Shown here in pieces: positions 32,873 through 43,163 of a stretch of DNA of 64,000 bases. Origin of the DNA: Pseudomonas azotoformans (GTDB lineage Bacteria > Pseudomonadota > Gammaproteobacteria > Pseudomonadales > Pseudomonadaceae); assembly GCF_900103345.1 (NCBI RefSeq), contig NZ_LT629702.1, forward strand, positions 1,674,001 to 1,738,000, in the 5' to 3' direction. Position 1 is the stretch's first letter; every line of letters starts with the position of its first letter. The translations under genes and the position numbers were made by a program. The notes beneath the pieces were generated by a model. The model was not told where the DNA came from. It searched no databases and was given only the letters and a program-made list of their open reading frames with translations.

Positions 32873-35800
32873 ATGGCCAAGCAAAACATACGCAGTGTGT
32901 GTCCCTATTGTGGCGTGGGCTGCGGCATCATCCTGCAGGTCGAGTACAACAAGGTGGTCAAGGTGATCGGCGACAAGGCCCACCCCACCAACTTCGGGCG
33001 CCTGTGCACCAAGGGCACCACCTGCGGCCAGGCCATCGCCGAATCCGGCCGCATGGAGAACGCCTATGTGCGCCAGGCCCGCGACCATGACCCCGTACGC
33101 CTCGGCATGGACAAGGCCATCAGCGAAACCGCCCGGCGCCTGCGCCAGACCCTCGACACACACGGCCCGGACGCGCTGGCCTTCTATGTATCAGGGCAGA
33201 TGTCGCTGGAGTCCCAGTACCTGATCAACAAATTGGCCAAGGGTTTTGTGCGCACCGCCAACATCGAGTCCAACTCGCGCCTGTGTATGGCCAGCGCCGG
33301 CAGTGGCTACAAACTGTCCCTCGGTTCCGACGGCCCACCAGGCTCCTATGAAGACTTCGACCGCGCCGACCTGTTCTTCGTGATCGGCGCGAACATGGCC
33401 GACTGTCACCCCATCCTGTTCCTGCGCATGATGGACCGGGTCAAGGCCGGGGCGAAGCTGATTGTGGTCGACCCCCGGCGCAGCGCCACGGCGGACAAGG
33501 CCGACCTGTTCCTGCCGATAAAGCCCGGCACCGACTTGGCGTTGCTCAATGGCCTGCTGCACCTGCTGGTGAAAAAAGGCCATACCGACCCTGCCTTCAT
33601 CGCGAATTTCACCGAAGGCTGGGAAGCGATGCCGCCATTTCTGGAGGACTATTGCCCCGAGCACATCGCCGCCATCACCGGCCTCGCCGAAGCCGATATC
33701 CGCCAAGCCGCCGACTGGATCGGCCAAGCCGCCGAGTGGATGAGCTGCTGGACCATGGGCCTCAACCAGAGCACCCACGGCACCTGGAACACCAACGCGC
33801 TGTGCAACCTGCACCTGGCCACCGGCGCCATCTGCCGCACGGGCAGCGGGCCGTTTTCCCTCACCGGCCAACCCAATGCCATGGGCGGGCGCGAGATGGG
33901 CTACATGGGCCCGGGCCTGCCGGGGCAGCGTTCGGTACTGGTGGACGCGGACCGCGCCTTTATCGAGGACCTGTGGCAAATCCCCCACGACAGCCTGCCG
34001 CGCCAGGCCGGCAGCGGCACCGTGGCGATGTTCGAGCAAATGGCCGCCGGACAGATCAAGGCCTGCTGGATCATCTGCACCAACCCCGTGGCCAGCGTGC
34101 CCAACCGGCAAACCGTGATCAACGGCCTGCAAACCGCCGAGCTGGTGATCAGCCAGGACGCCTTCCTCGACACCGAGACCAACCGCTACGCCGACATCCT
34201 GTTGCCCGGCGCACTGTGGGCCGAGGCCGAAGGCGTGATGATCAACTCCGAGCGCAACCTGACCCTCATGCAAAAAGCCGTGGACGCCCCCGGCGAGACC
34301 CTGCCCGACTGGCAGATCATCGCCCGGGTCGCCTGTGAGATGGGCTTTGCCGAGGCCTTCACCTATGCCTGCGCCGCCGAGGTTTTTGAAGAAATCAAAC
34401 AGGCCTGGAACCCCAAGACCGGCTACGACATCCGTGGCGCCAGCTACCCGCGCCTGCGTGAAAACCCCGTGCAATGGCCCTGCGCATCCGTTGACGGCGC
34501 AGACCGCAACCCGATCCGCTACCGCCACAGCGGCACCCTCAGCTTTGCCACCGAAAACGCCAAGGCGCGGTTCTTCGCCCGCCCGCATATGCCGCCTGCC
34601 GAGATGCCCGACGACGCGTTTCCCTTCGTGCTCAACACCGGCCGCGTGCAGCACCAGTGGCACACCCTGACCAAGACCGGCAAGGTCGCCACCCTGAACA
34701 AACTCAACCCCGGCCCCTTCGTCGAACTGCACCCCGAAGACGCCGCCCGCCTGGGCATCAAGGACAAGGACCGGGTCGAAATACGCTCCCTGCGCGGCCA
34801 CGCCGTGCTGCCCGCCGTGGTCACCGACCGCGTGCAGCCGGGCAACTGTTTTGCGCCGTTCCACTGGAACGACGTGTTCGGTGAACACCTGGCGATCAAC
34901 GCGGTGACCCATGATGCGGTGGACCCGATTTCCTTGCAGCCGGAGTTCAAGTGCTGCGCCGTCGCCCTCAGCCGCGTCGAGCTGATCGACCACCAGTTCC
35001 TCGACCGCCCTTCCCCCGTAGCAGAGGACACCGCCATGTCGCGCCTCGACGCCTTCGCTGACATCACTGGCATCCGTCACCTATCGCCACCGGCCCTGAG
35101 CGACAGCGAACGCACCTACCTCGCCGGTTTCCTCAGCGGCCTGCACAGCAGCGCCGCACGCCAGGGCTTTGGCGTACCGACCCTGCCGGCAACTGCGCCG
35201 CTGGCGGATGCCGCTCGCCTCTGGCTGAACGGCTTGCTCGCCGGCTTGTTCAGCCCTACAGAATCCATCGCTGCGCCGTCCCCGGCCGTCACCCTGCTGT
35301 GGGCCTCGCAGACCGGCAACGCCGAAGCCTTGGCCGAACGCTTTGCCAAGCGCCTGCGCGAAACAGGCATCACCGTAGAACTGAGCGCGATGGCGGATTT
35401 CCCCGCGAGCAAGCTGGCAAGCACCCACACCCTGGCGCTGATCAGCAGTACCTTTGGCGACGGCGACCCGCCCGACAACGGCGAAGGTTTCTGGCACAGC
35501 CTGCGCACCACCGAGACCCGCCTGGAGTCGTTGCGCTTTGCGGTATTGGCCTTGGGCGATCCGAACTACGACCAGTTCTGCAACCACGGCAAGCAACTCG
35601 ACCGGCGCCTGCTGGAACTGGGGGCAACCCGCCTGCTGGAACGGGTGGACTGCGACACTGAATTCGAAGCCGCTGCCGATGCCTGGCTGACCCGATTCCA
35701 GCAGACCCTCAACCCGGCAAAGCCGATGGCACCGGCCACCCCCGCCGGTAAAACCAAGCTGTACGGCTCACGCCTTTTGCTCAACCGCCACCTCAACCCG

Positions 35801-36847
35801 CACAGCGCGCACAAGGAAACCCGCCAGTTCGCCCTGGACCTGGCCGACTCCGGCCTGACCTATGAAGCCGGGGATGCCCTGGGCATACGGCCACGCAACT
35901 GCCCCGAATTGGTCGGCGAACTGCTCGACCTCACCCGCCTGAGCGCCAACGCCAGCGTGAACATCGACACCTTCGGCGACGTGCCGTTGCAACAGGCCCT
36001 CACCCAGCATTTTGAAATCGCCCGGCCCAGCAGCGACACCCTGGCCTTTATCGCGGAGCGCAGCGCCGACCCAGGCCTCAAGCAGTTGCTCAACCCCGAG
36101 CACAAGGCCGCACTCAATGACTGGCTGTGGGGCCGGCAGCTGGCGGACGTGCTGCAGGAATACCCCATCGACTGCTCGGCGGATGAATTGCTAGGCACCC
36201 TCAAGCGCCTGCAACCACGCTTGTATTCCATCGCCTCCAGCGCCAAGGCCTACCCGCAGGAGGTACACCTCACCGTGGCCGCTGTGCGTTATGGCAAACG
36301 CAAAGGCGTGTCGTCTACCTTCCTCGCCGACCGCGTCGGTGACGGGGAAGTGCCGCTGTTCGTGCAGCCGTCGAAACACTTCCGCACGCCCAGCGATGGC
36401 GAGGTGCCGATGATCATGATCGGCCCCGGCACTGGCATCGCGCCGTTCCGTGGGTTCTTGCAGGAGCGCCGGGCGCTGGGTCATCAGGGGCGCAACTGGC
36501 TGTTCTTCGGCGAACAGCACGCCGCCAGCGACTTCTACTACCAGGATGAATTGCAAGGTATGCAGCGCGATGGCCTGCTCACCCACCTGAGCCTGGCGTT
36601 CTCCCGTGACCAGGCGCAGAAGGTCTATGTACAGGACCGCCTCCGCGAACAGGGGGCCGAGCTGTGGCGCTGGCTACAGGACGGCGCCAGGCTGTACATC
36701 TGCGGCGATGCCAGCCACATGGCCAGAGACGTCGACCAGGCCTTGCGCCAGATCGCGCAAACCCACGGCGGGCTTGGCGTGGAAGGCGCCGTGGAGTACT
36801 GGCGGCAGTTGAGCGAACAGAAGCGTTATCTGCGTGATGTGTACTGA
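32873..36847 (+). CDS. nasA: Assimilatory nitrate reductase fused to a CysJ-like diflavin reductase
   Basis: 1324 residues. The start CPYCGVGCGI binds [4Fe-4S]; residues to about 720 form a molybdopterin oxidoreductase (NasA/NarB type), with NPVASVPN and DILLPGALWAE. After a linker, a flavodoxin-like FMN domain begins at about 805 (LLWASQTGNAEALAERF), then an FAD domain (RLYSIASSA, about 1115), NADPH motif GPGTGIAPFRGFLQER (about 1183) and C-terminus RYLRDVY, as in CysJ. One chain should pass electrons from NADPH to nitrate in the cytoplasm without separate reductase subunits. Seventeen bp after an attenuator. Confidence 0.95.
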   Translation: MAKQNIRSVCPYCGVGCGIILQVEYNKVVKVIGDKAHPTNFGRLCTKGTTCGQAIAESGRMENAYVRQARDHDPVRLGMDKAISETARRLRQTLDTHGPDALAFYVSGQMSLESQYLINKLAKGFVRTANIESNSRLCMASAGSGYKLSLGSDGPPGSYEDFDRADLFFVIGANMADCHPILFLRMMDRVKAGAKLIVVDPRRSATADKADLFLPIKPGTDLALLNGLLHLLVKKGHTDPAFIANFTEGWEAMPPFLEDYCPEHIAAITGLAEADIRQAADWIGQAAEWMSCWTMGLNQSTHGTWNTNALCNLHLATGAICRTGSGPFSLTGQPNAMGGREMGYMGPGLPGQRSVLVDADRAFIEDLWQIPHDSLPRQAGSGTVAMFEQMAAGQIKACWIICTNPVASVPNRQTVINGLQTAELVISQDAFLDTETNRYADILLPGALWAEAEGVMINSERNLTLMQKAVDAPGETLPDWQIIARVACEMGFAEAFTYACAAEVFEEIKQAWNPKTGYDIRGASYPRLRENPVQWPCASVDGADRNPIRYRHSGTLSFATENAKARFFARPHMPPAEMPDDAFPFVLNTGRVQHQWHTLTKTGKVATLNKLNPGPFVELHPEDAARLGIKDKDRVEIRSLRGHAVLPAVVTDRVQPGNCFAPFHWNDVFGEHLAINAVTHDAVDPISLQPEFKCCAVALSRVELIDHQFLDRPSPVAEDTAMSRLDAFADITGIRHLSPPALSDSERTYLAGFLSGLHSSAARQGFGVPTLPATAPLADAARLWLNGLLAGLFSPTESIAAPSPAVTLLWASQTGNAEALAERFAKRLRETGITVELSAMADFPASKLASTHTLALISSTFGDGDPPDNGEGFWHSLRTTETRLESLRFAVLALGDPNYDQFCNHGKQLDRRLLELGATRLLERVDCDTEFEAAADAWLTRFQQTLNPAKPMAPATPAGKTKLYGSRLLLNRHLNPHSAHKETRQFALDLADSGLTYEAGDALGIRPRNCPELVGELLDLTRLSANASVNIDTFGDVPLQQALTQHFEIARPSSDTLAFIAERSADPGLKQLLNPEHKAALNDWLWGRQLADVLQEYPIDCSADELLGTLKRLQPRLYSIASSAKAYPQEVHLTVAAVRYGKRKGVSSTFLADRVGDGEVPLFVQPSKHFRTPSDGEVPMIMIGPGTGIAPFRGFLQERRALGHQGRNWLFFGEQHAASDFYYQDELQGMQRDGLLTHLSLAFSRDQAQKVYVQDRLREQGAELWRWLQDGARLYICGDASHMARDVDQALRQIAQTHGGLGVEGAVEYWRQLSEQKRYLRDVY

Positions 36848-36931
36848 TTGGATACAGAACAATATGCACTTTGTATTGTGTACAAAAAACCCTAAAGATT
36901 TACCGATACCAGGCCGAAACAGCAGTGATAG

Positions 36932-36970
36932 CAAATCGCCTCAATCCTGATCAGGGAGCGCGGCGATTTG
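36932..36970. other. Inverted repeats after the nitrate reductase gene
   Basis: CAAATCGCC pairs with GGCGATTTG (9 bp); the loop holds a perfect 10-bp palindrome CCTGATCAGG (36946-36955). There is no U-tract. It lies 85 bp after the nitrate reductase stop and 29 bp before the chemoreceptor start, so it could be a terminator, a leader hairpin or an operator. Confidence 0.4.
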
Positions 36971-36998
36971 GCCGCCCTTCACGCTGATGGTCGTCTCG

Positions 36999-38936
36999 AT
37001 GAAAATAAAAAATAAGCTGGTCCTGGCATTTGTCTCCGTTGCATTTATTCCAGTAAGCCTGGTGGCCGTGATTTCGGTCATGAACACACGGACCCAGGCG
37101 GTGGATCAGTTCATCGATGGCAGTACCCGGGAGATCCGCCAGATCGATGGCAACATTCGCCAGTTCTTCGATGGCACGTTACAAAACGTCGATCAGATGG
37201 CAACGGATCCTGTATACACTTCCGTCAGTAGCCTGAAGAACTACCAGGCCGCCGATGCCGCCAGCCAGCCGCTGCCGGCCGAGGCGCAAGCCGTGATCGA
37301 ACGCTTCGCGCGCTTCGGCGCCACGCACCCGGCGGCGGCGATCCTGTCCATCGGCCTGGAAGACGGCACCTACGCCAAATGGCCGGATGACCCGCAACTG
37401 GCCAAGTACGACCCGCGCACCCGCCCCTGGTACAAGGCGGCCATGGCCAGCCCCGGCAAGACCGTGCGCACCCCGGCGTATTACTATGACAAGGACGATG
37501 TAGCACTGGTGGGCACCGCCCGGGCGATGCTGGAGAACGGCAAGGCCAAGGGCGTGTTCGTGGTCAGCGTGTCGCTGAAAAACCTCACCGAGCTGGTCAA
37601 GAGCATCAAGCTGGGCGAAAGCGGCTACGTGATGCTGATCGAAGACGGCGTGGTGCTGGTGGACCCGCGTGACGCTGCCCACAGCTTCAAGCCGCTCAAG
37701 GACCTGGGCGCGCCGTATGCGCAATTGGCCGACACGCCCCAAGGCTCCACCGAAGTGGTGATCGACGGCGTGCGCTACATGGCCAACGTGTGGACCTCCC
37801 CCGGCCTCGGCTGGCGCTACATCGGCCTGATCGAACACCGCGAAGTCATGGCTGAAGCCACGCGCATGACCTACCTCACCGCGATCATCGTCGGCGTGCT
37901 GGTGCTGATCTTCGGGCTGATCGCGGCGGCGTTCTCCAAGGTCATCGTCAAGCCCATCGGCCAGGTCAGCACCGGGTTGCAGTCCATCGCCCAGGGCGAA
38001 GGCGACTTGCGCCACGAGCTGCACGTACAGGGCAAGGATGAAACCGCCGAACTGGCCGGCTGGTTCAACAAGTTCCTCGCGGCGATCCGCCAACTGATCC
38101 AGCACATCGGCGCGGCCTCGGCCAATTTGCACAACGCTTCCAAGGTCAACAGCGAGGTGGCGCACAACATGAATGAGGCGGCCGGGCGCCAGCGCGAAGC
38201 GGTTGAACTGGTGTCGACCGCGTTCAACGAAATGGTCGCCACCGCCAACGAAGTCGCGCGTTCCTGCAGCGGCGCCGCGGAGTCCGCCGAAAACGGCCAC
38301 CGTCGTGTGGCCGAGGGCAAACAGCAGATCGAAGTCACCACCGACAACGTCAACCGCCTCGGTCGCCGGCTCACCGAGTCGTCCCAGGCCATGGTCGAAC
38401 TGGAAGCCGGCAGCCGCAGCATCAACCAGATCCTTGGCACTATCCGCGCGATTGCCGAACAGACCAACCTGCTGGCCCTCAACGCCGCCATCGAGGCCGC
38501 CCGTGCCGGCGACCAGGGCCGGGGCTTCGCCGTGGTGGCCGATGAAGTGCGCGCCCTGGCCAAGCGCACCTCCGACTCCACCGGTGAGATCGAGCAACTG
38601 CTCGGCACCCTGGAAAACAAGACCCAGGAAGTCACCCAGAAGATGGGCAGTTGCCTGGACTTGTCGCGGGCCAGCGTGTCGTCCATCGAAAGTGCGCGGG
38701 ACAGCTTTGAAGGTATCCAGACGTCGGTGAATGAGATCCGCGACCAGAACCTGCAGATCTCCGCCGCCGCCGAGGAACAGCACAGCGTGGCCGAAGAGAT
38801 CAACCGGCATATCCAGCAGATCTACGACGAGGCACGCCTGGTGGAGAGCCTGGCCAACTCGGCGCAGGACGACTCGGGGCGCTTGTCGAATCTTTCGGAT
38901 GAACTCAATGGCTTGGTGGGGCGCTTCAAGTCCTGA
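36999..38936 (+). CDS. Methyl-accepting chemotaxis protein with periplasmic dCache domain
   Basis: 645 residues from ATG 36999; an in-frame ATG at 36987 has no better ribosome site. TM1 is at about 8-30, a periplasmic double-Cache sensor at about 35-280 ([20 protein letters not shown], a Cache hallmark), TM2 near 285-310, HAMP to about 365, and the signalling domain with tip at about 480 ([20 protein letters not shown]). dCache receptors usually bind amino acids, amines or organic acids; the ligand here is unknown. The end overlaps the convergent hydrolase by 11 bp. Confidence 0.92.
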   Translation: MKIKNKLVLAFVSVAFIPVSLVAVISVMNTRTQAVDQFIDGSTREIRQIDGNIRQFFDGTLQNVDQMATDPVYTSVSSLKNYQAADAASQPLPAEAQAVIERFARFGATHPAAAILSIGLEDGTYAKWPDDPQLAKYDPRTRPWYKAAMASPGKTVRTPAYYYDKDDVALVGTARAMLENGKAKGVFVVSVSLKNLTELVKSIKLGESGYVMLIEDGVVLVDPRDAAHSFKPLKDLGAPYAQLADTPQGSTEVVIDGVRYMANVWTSPGLGWRYIGLIEHREVMAEATRMTYLTAIIVGVLVLIFGLIAAAFSKVIVKPIGQVSTGLQSIAQGEGDLRHELHVQGKDETAELAGWFNKFLAAIRQLIQHIGAASANLHNASKVNSEVAHNMNEAAGRQREAVELVSTAFNEMVATANEVARSCSGAAESAENGHRRVAEGKQQIEVTTDNVNRLGRRLTESSQAMVELEAGSRSINQILGTIRAIAEQTNLLALNAAIEAARAGDQGRGFAVVADEVRALAKRTSDSTGEIEQLLGTLENKTQEVTQKMGSCLDLSRASVSSIESARDSFEGIQTSVNEIRDQNLQISAAAEEQHSVAEEINRHIQQIYDEARLVESLANSAQDDSGRLSNLSDELNGLVGRFKS

Positions 38937-39720
38937 GGAACTCGGCGATCTGGCGCCACATTGCAGCGGGGTTGGAATACATCGGGAAGTGCCCGCACTC
39001 GGCAATCGGCGCCAGGCGCACGCCGTTGGCCTGGATGTGTGGCAGGTAGGACAGTAAGGCGTTCTGCTCGCCGTACATGAACATTGTCGGGCATGGCAGC
39101 CCGAGGAACTTGCCCATCAGGTCGGCGTTGTCGGAGAGCTCGACCATCGACTGGAAAATCCCGCGCACCGCCCCGGCCCGCACCTTGTGGCGCAGGCTTG
39201 CCGCGTACAGCGCGCTGGCGTATGCGGGAGCCTGACGGGTGCGTTCGATGAAGGCGCTGAAGAACGCTTCAGGATCGTTTGCCGGGTAATCAACGATCTG
39301 CCGGCTGAGGAAGCAGTCTTCCGGAGCAATGTTGCCTTCGATGTCGGTGAAACTCAGCACCCGGCCAGGGAAACGATGGGCCAGCAGCAAAGCGGTGAGG
39401 CCGCCCATCGAATGGCCGACCAGGTGGAAGCGGTCGATGCCGTAGTGCTCCAGTACCTGCGACGCCGTATCCAGCAGGAACGGGATGTTGATTTTCTCAA
39501 GATCGGCGCACTGGCTTTCACCGCAACCGGGAGCGTCGTAGGCGACAACGGCGTGACCGTCGAACGCCGGCTGCAGGACGATATCGGCGTAGTCTTCCTT
39601 GGTTGAACCGAACCCGTGCAAAAACACGATGGACGCACGCTCGCCGGCGCGATGGATCGCGGCGATGCTCAGGGAAGTACCGTCCACCGTCAGCGGAATA
39701 AGGGAATGAACGAACGACAT
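38926..39720 (-). CDS. Alpha/beta-fold hydrolase
   Basis: 264 residues. [17 protein letters not shown] gives the oxyanion HG motif, [15 protein letters not shown] the nucleophile elbow with Ser, and [15 protein letters not shown] the catalytic His. It belongs to the esterase/dienelactone/C-C hydrolase group, with no clear substrate. ATG 39720 starts [10 protein letters not shown]; a start 21 bp upstream is possible. It follows the LysR gene on the same strand (78-bp gap), and the two may be co-transcribed. Confidence 0.86.
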   Translation of the reverse strand: MSFVHSLIPLTVDGTSLSIAAIHRAGERASIVFLHGFGSTKEDYADIVLQPAFDGHAVVAYDAPGCGESQCADLEKINIPFLLDTASQVLEHYGIDRFHLVGHSMGGLTALLLAHRFPGRVLSFTDIEGNIAPEDCFLSRQIVDYPANDPEAFFSAFIERTRQAPAYASALYAASLRHKVRAGAVRGIFQSMVELSDNADLMGKFLGLPCPTMFMYGEQNALLSYLPHIQANGVRLAPIAECGHFPMYSNPAAMWRQIAEFLRT

Positions 39721-39798
39721 GTCGGGGTTCCTGGGCCACAAAGGGCGCCACTGTCAGGGGTCAGCCGCGTGGTGTAAATAACCGATCGCAGAAGGTTT

Positions 39799-40701
39799 TC
39801 ATACGCCAATCGTATGAGCCTGGAACTGCGCGACCAGCTCGGTCACCAGCGGGTTAGGCCGTTCACTGTTCCAGGCCACCGCCGTGGTCACCACATGGAG
39901 TTTCTGGGTCAGCGGGCGCAGTACCACGTTGTCCGGCGCGAGTTTCCTCAAGGACGCCGGCACCAGCGCAATGCCCTGGCCACAGCTGACAAACGCAATC
40001 TGCGAGGCCACCGAGCGCACTTCATGCAACACCCGTGGCGAGAACCCGCTGGCGCGGCAGGTGGCGATCAGGTTGTCGAAATACACCGGGCTGACCTTGC
40101 GCGAAAACATCACCAACGGCTCGCTGGCCAGGCTCGACAGGCTGATGCGCGTGCGCGCCGCCAACGGATGATCGCTGGGCAAGGCCACCATCAGGCGGTC
40201 TTCGCGCAAGGGCAACGACTGGATCGCCGGGCCCAGGTCGCCGTCCAGCCGCGCAAAGGCCAGGTCGATGTCCCCGGCTTCCAGCGCCGGCACCGCCTCC
40301 ACGCTGTCGATCTCACGCACTGACACAGTGAGGTGCGGGTAGTCCTGCTTGAGCTGGTCGATCACGCGCGGCAACACATCGAACATCGCCGTGGAAATCG
40401 CGCCGATAGTCAGCATGCCCGACTGCCCCGCCACCGCCTCCTCCACCGCCAGTTCCAGGCGCTCAAGCTGCTCGGCGAATTTGCGCACCGCCGGCAGGAT
40501 CGCCGCGCCCACTGGCGTCAACTTGGCACCGCGCCGCGAACGCTCGAACAACTTGACCTTGAGCGCCTGCTCCAGCACCTGGATCTGCTCGCTCAACGGT
40601 GGTTGCGACATGCCCAGGCGCTTGGCAGCGCGGCCGAAGTTCTGCTCTTCGGCGACGGCGAGGAACAGCCAGAGGTGGCGAATGAGGCGGAAGTTGATCA
40701 T
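39799..40701 (-). CDS. LysR-family transcriptional regulator
   Basis: 300 residues from ATG 40701. The HTH reads LAVAEEQNFGRAAKRLGMSQ PPLSEQIQVLEQALKVKLFE, followed by the usual SRRGAKLTPVG. The effector domain has LTIGAISTAMFDVLP. The N-terminus MINFRLIRHLWLFLAVAE is like CatR/BenM-type or aromatic-catabolism LysR proteins. The likely target is the adjacent downstream hydrolase or a gene outside the visible neighbourhood; there is no divergent partner. Confidence 0.91.
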   Translation of the reverse strand: MINFRLIRHLWLFLAVAEEQNFGRAAKRLGMSQPPLSEQIQVLEQALKVKLFERSRRGAKLTPVGAAILPAVRKFAEQLERLELAVEEAVAGQSGMLTIGAISTAMFDVLPRVIDQLKQDYPHLTVSVREIDSVEAVPALEAGDIDLAFARLDGDLGPAIQSLPLREDRLMVALPSDHPLAARTRISLSSLASEPLVMFSRKVSPVYFDNLIATCRASGFSPRVLHEVRSVASQIAFVSCGQGIALVPASLRKLAPDNVVLRPLTQKLHVVTTAVAWNSERPNPLVTELVAQFQAHTIGV

Positions 40702-40806
40702 GGGCAATCCATAGGCTTGGCGTATATAAGGGTCAGGTCAGGGCCAATATACCTATCGTGGAAGCGACTGTGTGGGTTGTGTCGACTGGCACACTCTCAG
40801 CAGCGC

Positions 40807-41598
40807 CTACAAGGGAACTGCCGTATGACTGCGCTGTGAAACCATCCAGCTCAGAAAATCTTGAAGCCGAGCCGCGAACCGTTCGCGGTCGGCACTCGGG
40901 TTTCGGGCTTCAAACAGAAAGAATGCCACCTGGGTCACCCTCGTCGGATACCCCTGTACGAACAGCGCAACATGCTCCTCAAGTGTCTGCGGCCACGACG
41001 CTTGTTCCCCACACAGAATCTGGGTGGACCTGATCAGCTTGCGTGAGGCTTCGCGCTGCAGGCGAAGTCGTTCTTGCTCGTTGTCGGCACCTGCGAGGCG
41101 GGTGAGGTAAGCGGTGAGCACCGCTTCAAAGTCACCATTCACGGCCTGGGCAATGTCCAGTGACGGCCGAAACCGCTCGAACTGCGCTGACAGATCGTTG
41201 CCCCATACGCACCGGCAGTGGTGCTTGAGCCAGAACCCCCAACGGTTGCTGTTTTCAGCGGCCAGGACCTGCGCGCAGCTACCCACATCGAAATCCACCT
41301 TGGTGACTTGCGGATGCCGCAGCGCCAGGTCGCACCGAATCCGCTCCAACGCCTCCAGAATCGCCGGGGTCGGCGACTCGCTCAACACCAACGTCAGATC
41401 AAGATCGGAAACACCCGGCAGCGCATCGCCGCGCGCGACGCTGCCATAGAGGTAAATGCCGTCCACCCCCAATTTTGGCGGCGAAAGCAGCTTGCAGACC
41501 TCCTCAAGCAAGGGCTGAAACTCAGGCTGCACGGGAGAGGGGGAAACCGTGAGGATAAACCCCTCGGTGTCCACACCGGTGAACCGCGAAGCACTCAT
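40807..41598 (-). CDS. Nucleotidyltransferase-fold protein (aminoglycoside-adenylyltransferase-like)
   Basis: 263 residues. YLYGSVARGDALPGVSDLDL carries the polymerase-beta signature GSxxRGD...SDxDL with two metal-binding Asp; a later Asp lies in KVDFDVG. The C-terminal helical half resembles the AadA/ANT accessory domain. Such enzymes adenylylate antibiotics, proteins or RNA; no target is evident. The start overlaps the stop of the upstream P-loop kinase gene, so the two are translationally coupled. Confidence 0.8.
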   Translation of the reverse strand: MSASRFTGVDTEGFILTVSPSPVQPEFQPLLEEVCKLLSPPKLGVDGIYLYGSVARGDALPGVSDLDLTLVLSESPTPAILEALERIRCDLALRHPQVTKVDFDVGSCAQVLAAENSNRWGFWLKHHCRCVWGNDLSAQFERFRPSLDIAQAVNGDFEAVLTAYLTRLAGADNEQERLRLQREASRKLIRSTQILCGEQASWPQTLEEHVALFVQGYPTRVTQVAFFLFEARNPSADRERFAARLQDFLSWMVSQRSHTAVPL

Positions 41599-42074
41599 GG
41601 GCGGCGCCATTCAATCACCAACCCCTCGCTTTCGCTCGGCACGCAGAAGTGGCGGGTGATCAGGTCGAACTCGGCATCTGTTGCGGCAAAATCATGCTCG
41701 CCCTGGGTGTTACGCGCATGCAGCCGGGCCCGGCAGGTGGCGTCATCCAGCTCGAGGTAATGCAAGCAGTGCGGGACCTGGGCGGCGTGCGCCAACCCCA
41801 GCAGCCACTCGCGGTTGGCCAAGGTGTTGGCAGGAAAGTCCAGCACCACGTTGACGCCCGACCGCAACACATTGATCACCAATGGCCCCAGTACGCCACG
41901 AATGCGCTGGGCGCCGCTGAGGTAATCGGCAATCGAAAGGATTTCACCGGGGTACAGCGTGGCGAGCCAGTGGTCTTCGCAGAGCACGATAGCGGCGTGC
42001 TCGGCGGCAAGGGTCTTGGCAAGGGTGGACTTGCCGGAAGCGATCTTGCCGCAGAGTAGATGCAGGGTTGGCAT
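41595..42074 (-). CDS. P-loop ATPase/kinase (zeta-toxin/AAA_33-like)
   Basis: 159 residues from ATG 42074. LLCGKIASGKSTLAKTLA is a Walker A at the N-terminus, followed by IVLCEDHWLATLY and VVLDFPANTLANREWL (Walker B-like Asp), and LELDDATCRARLHARN as the lid helix with Arg residues. This matches the small AAA_33/zeta-type kinases that phosphorylate small molecules. It is coupled to the nucleotidyltransferase gene; together they look like an ATP-using small-molecule modification pair. Function unknown. Confidence 0.8.
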   Translation of the reverse strand: MPTLHLLCGKIASGKSTLAKTLAAEHAAIVLCEDHWLATLYPGEILSIADYLSGAQRIRGVLGPLVINVLRSGVNVVLDFPANTLANREWLLGLAHAAQVPHCLHYLELDDATCRARLHARNTQGEHDFAATDAEFDLITRHFCVPSESEGLVIEWRRP

Positions 42075-42206
42075 GGCACGGTTCCTTAGGTCAGGCCAGT
42101 CAGCATGCACGCTGAGTATTGATCACACAACGTTCTGCAATCCTTGAACTATGCTCAAGCGGCCCCCGACAGCACGCACAGTGTGGCCAATTGGATAGGA
42201 AGTCCT

Positions 42207-43157
42207 ATGAACCCGACGACTCGCGTTTTGAGCCTGCTCACCCTGCTCCCCCTGGCGACGGTACAGGCCGACGACGGCGGTATCAGCTTCTGGCTGCCCG
42301 GCCAGTTCGGTGCCCTTGCCGCTGCGCCGACCACCCCCGGCTGGAGCCTGCCGCTGGTGTATTACCATGTGAATGCCAGCGACGGCAGGCACTCGGCCAC
42401 ACCGCGTGGTGGACGCACGGTGGTGGGCCTGGATGCCAAGGCCGACCTGCTGTTCGCCAGCCCCACCTACACCTTCGAAACCCCGGTGCTCGGCGGTGCC
42501 CAGGCGGCGATCTCGGCGGTGGCAGCCGTGGGGCGTTCTGAGGCGAGTATCGATGCCACCGTGACCGGTCCACGTGGACGTTCGTTTTCCGGTGGCACCG
42601 ACGATGCCCTCAAAGGCGCCAGCGATCTGTATCTGCTCGGCACCCTGAAGTGGAACCACGGCGTGCACAATTTCATGGCGTACTCCATGGGCAACCTGCC
42701 GGTGGGCGCCTACGACCCGGATCGCCTAGTGAACATCGGCCTGGGCCATGCCGCCCTGGATGCCGGCGGGGGCTACACCTTTTTCGACAAGACCAACGAG
42801 TTCTCCGCCGTGGCCGGCGTGACCTACAACTGGGAAAACAAAGACACCCACTACCAGAACGGCATCGACGCGCACATCGACCTCAGCGCCTCGCACTTCT
42901 TCACCGCGCAAACCCACGCGGGCCTGGTGGGCTACTACTTCCGGCAGGTCACTGGCGACAGCGGCAGCGGCGCAGTGCTGGGCGACTTCAAATCCCGCGT
43001 GGCCGGGATCGGCCCCCAGGCCGGGCACTTCTTCAAGGTGGGCGATGAATTGTGGTACGCCAACATCAAGGGTTACTACGAGTTCGACGCGAAGAACCGT
43101 CCGGACGGCTGGAACATGTGGCTGTCCCTGGTCATTCCGCTGGCCGATAAAGGCTGA
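42207..43157 (+). CDS. SphA/MetA-pathway family outer-membrane protein
   Basis: 316 residues. A signal peptide (MNPTTRVLSLLTLLPLATVQA) precedes a beta-rich mature protein beginning DDGGISFWLPGQFGALAAAP, the hallmark of the SphA / phenol-degradation meta-pathway family (COG4313), which forms outer-membrane beta-barrels linked to uptake of sphingosine or hydrophobic aromatics. It ends with a Trp-rich WNMWLSLVIPL strand, as barrels do. AGGAAG upstream selects the ATG at 42207. Convergent with uvsE, 6-bp gap. Confidence 0.82.
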   Translation: MNPTTRVLSLLTLLPLATVQADDGGISFWLPGQFGALAAAPTTPGWSLPLVYYHVNASDGRHSATPRGGRTVVGLDAKADLLFASPTYTFETPVLGGAQAAISAVAAVGRSEASIDATVTGPRGRSFSGGTDDALKGASDLYLLGTLKWNHGVHNFMAYSMGNLPVGAYDPDRLVNIGLGHAALDAGGGYTFFDKTNEFSAVAGVTYNWENKDTHYQNGIDAHIDLSASHFFTAQTHAGLVGYYFRQVTGDSGSGAVLGDFKSRVAGIGPQAGHFFKVGDELWYANIKGYYEFDAKNRPDGWNMWLSLVIPLADKG

Positions 43158-43163
43158 CGCGAT

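Noticed and set aside
33191..35080. Very long open frame antisense to the nitrate reductase gene
   Set aside because: Its translation is Gly/Val/His/Gln-rich low-meaning sequence typical of the antisense of GC-rich Pseudomonas genes; the sense strand encodes a clear enzyme. The same applies to long antisense frames at 4954-6423, 8650-9912, 37179-39005, 44822-46093 and 51442-53184.
36849..36890. ACAATA...TATTGT partial dyad after the nitrate reductase gene
   Set aside because: Short arms in AT-rich DNA and imperfect symmetry; not distinguishable from chance.
40787..40803. Sigma-54-like element TGGCAC-N5-CAGC on the plus strand
   Set aside because: Spacing is right but the -12 box is poor and no plus-strand gene starts within 1.4 kb, so chance is likelier.
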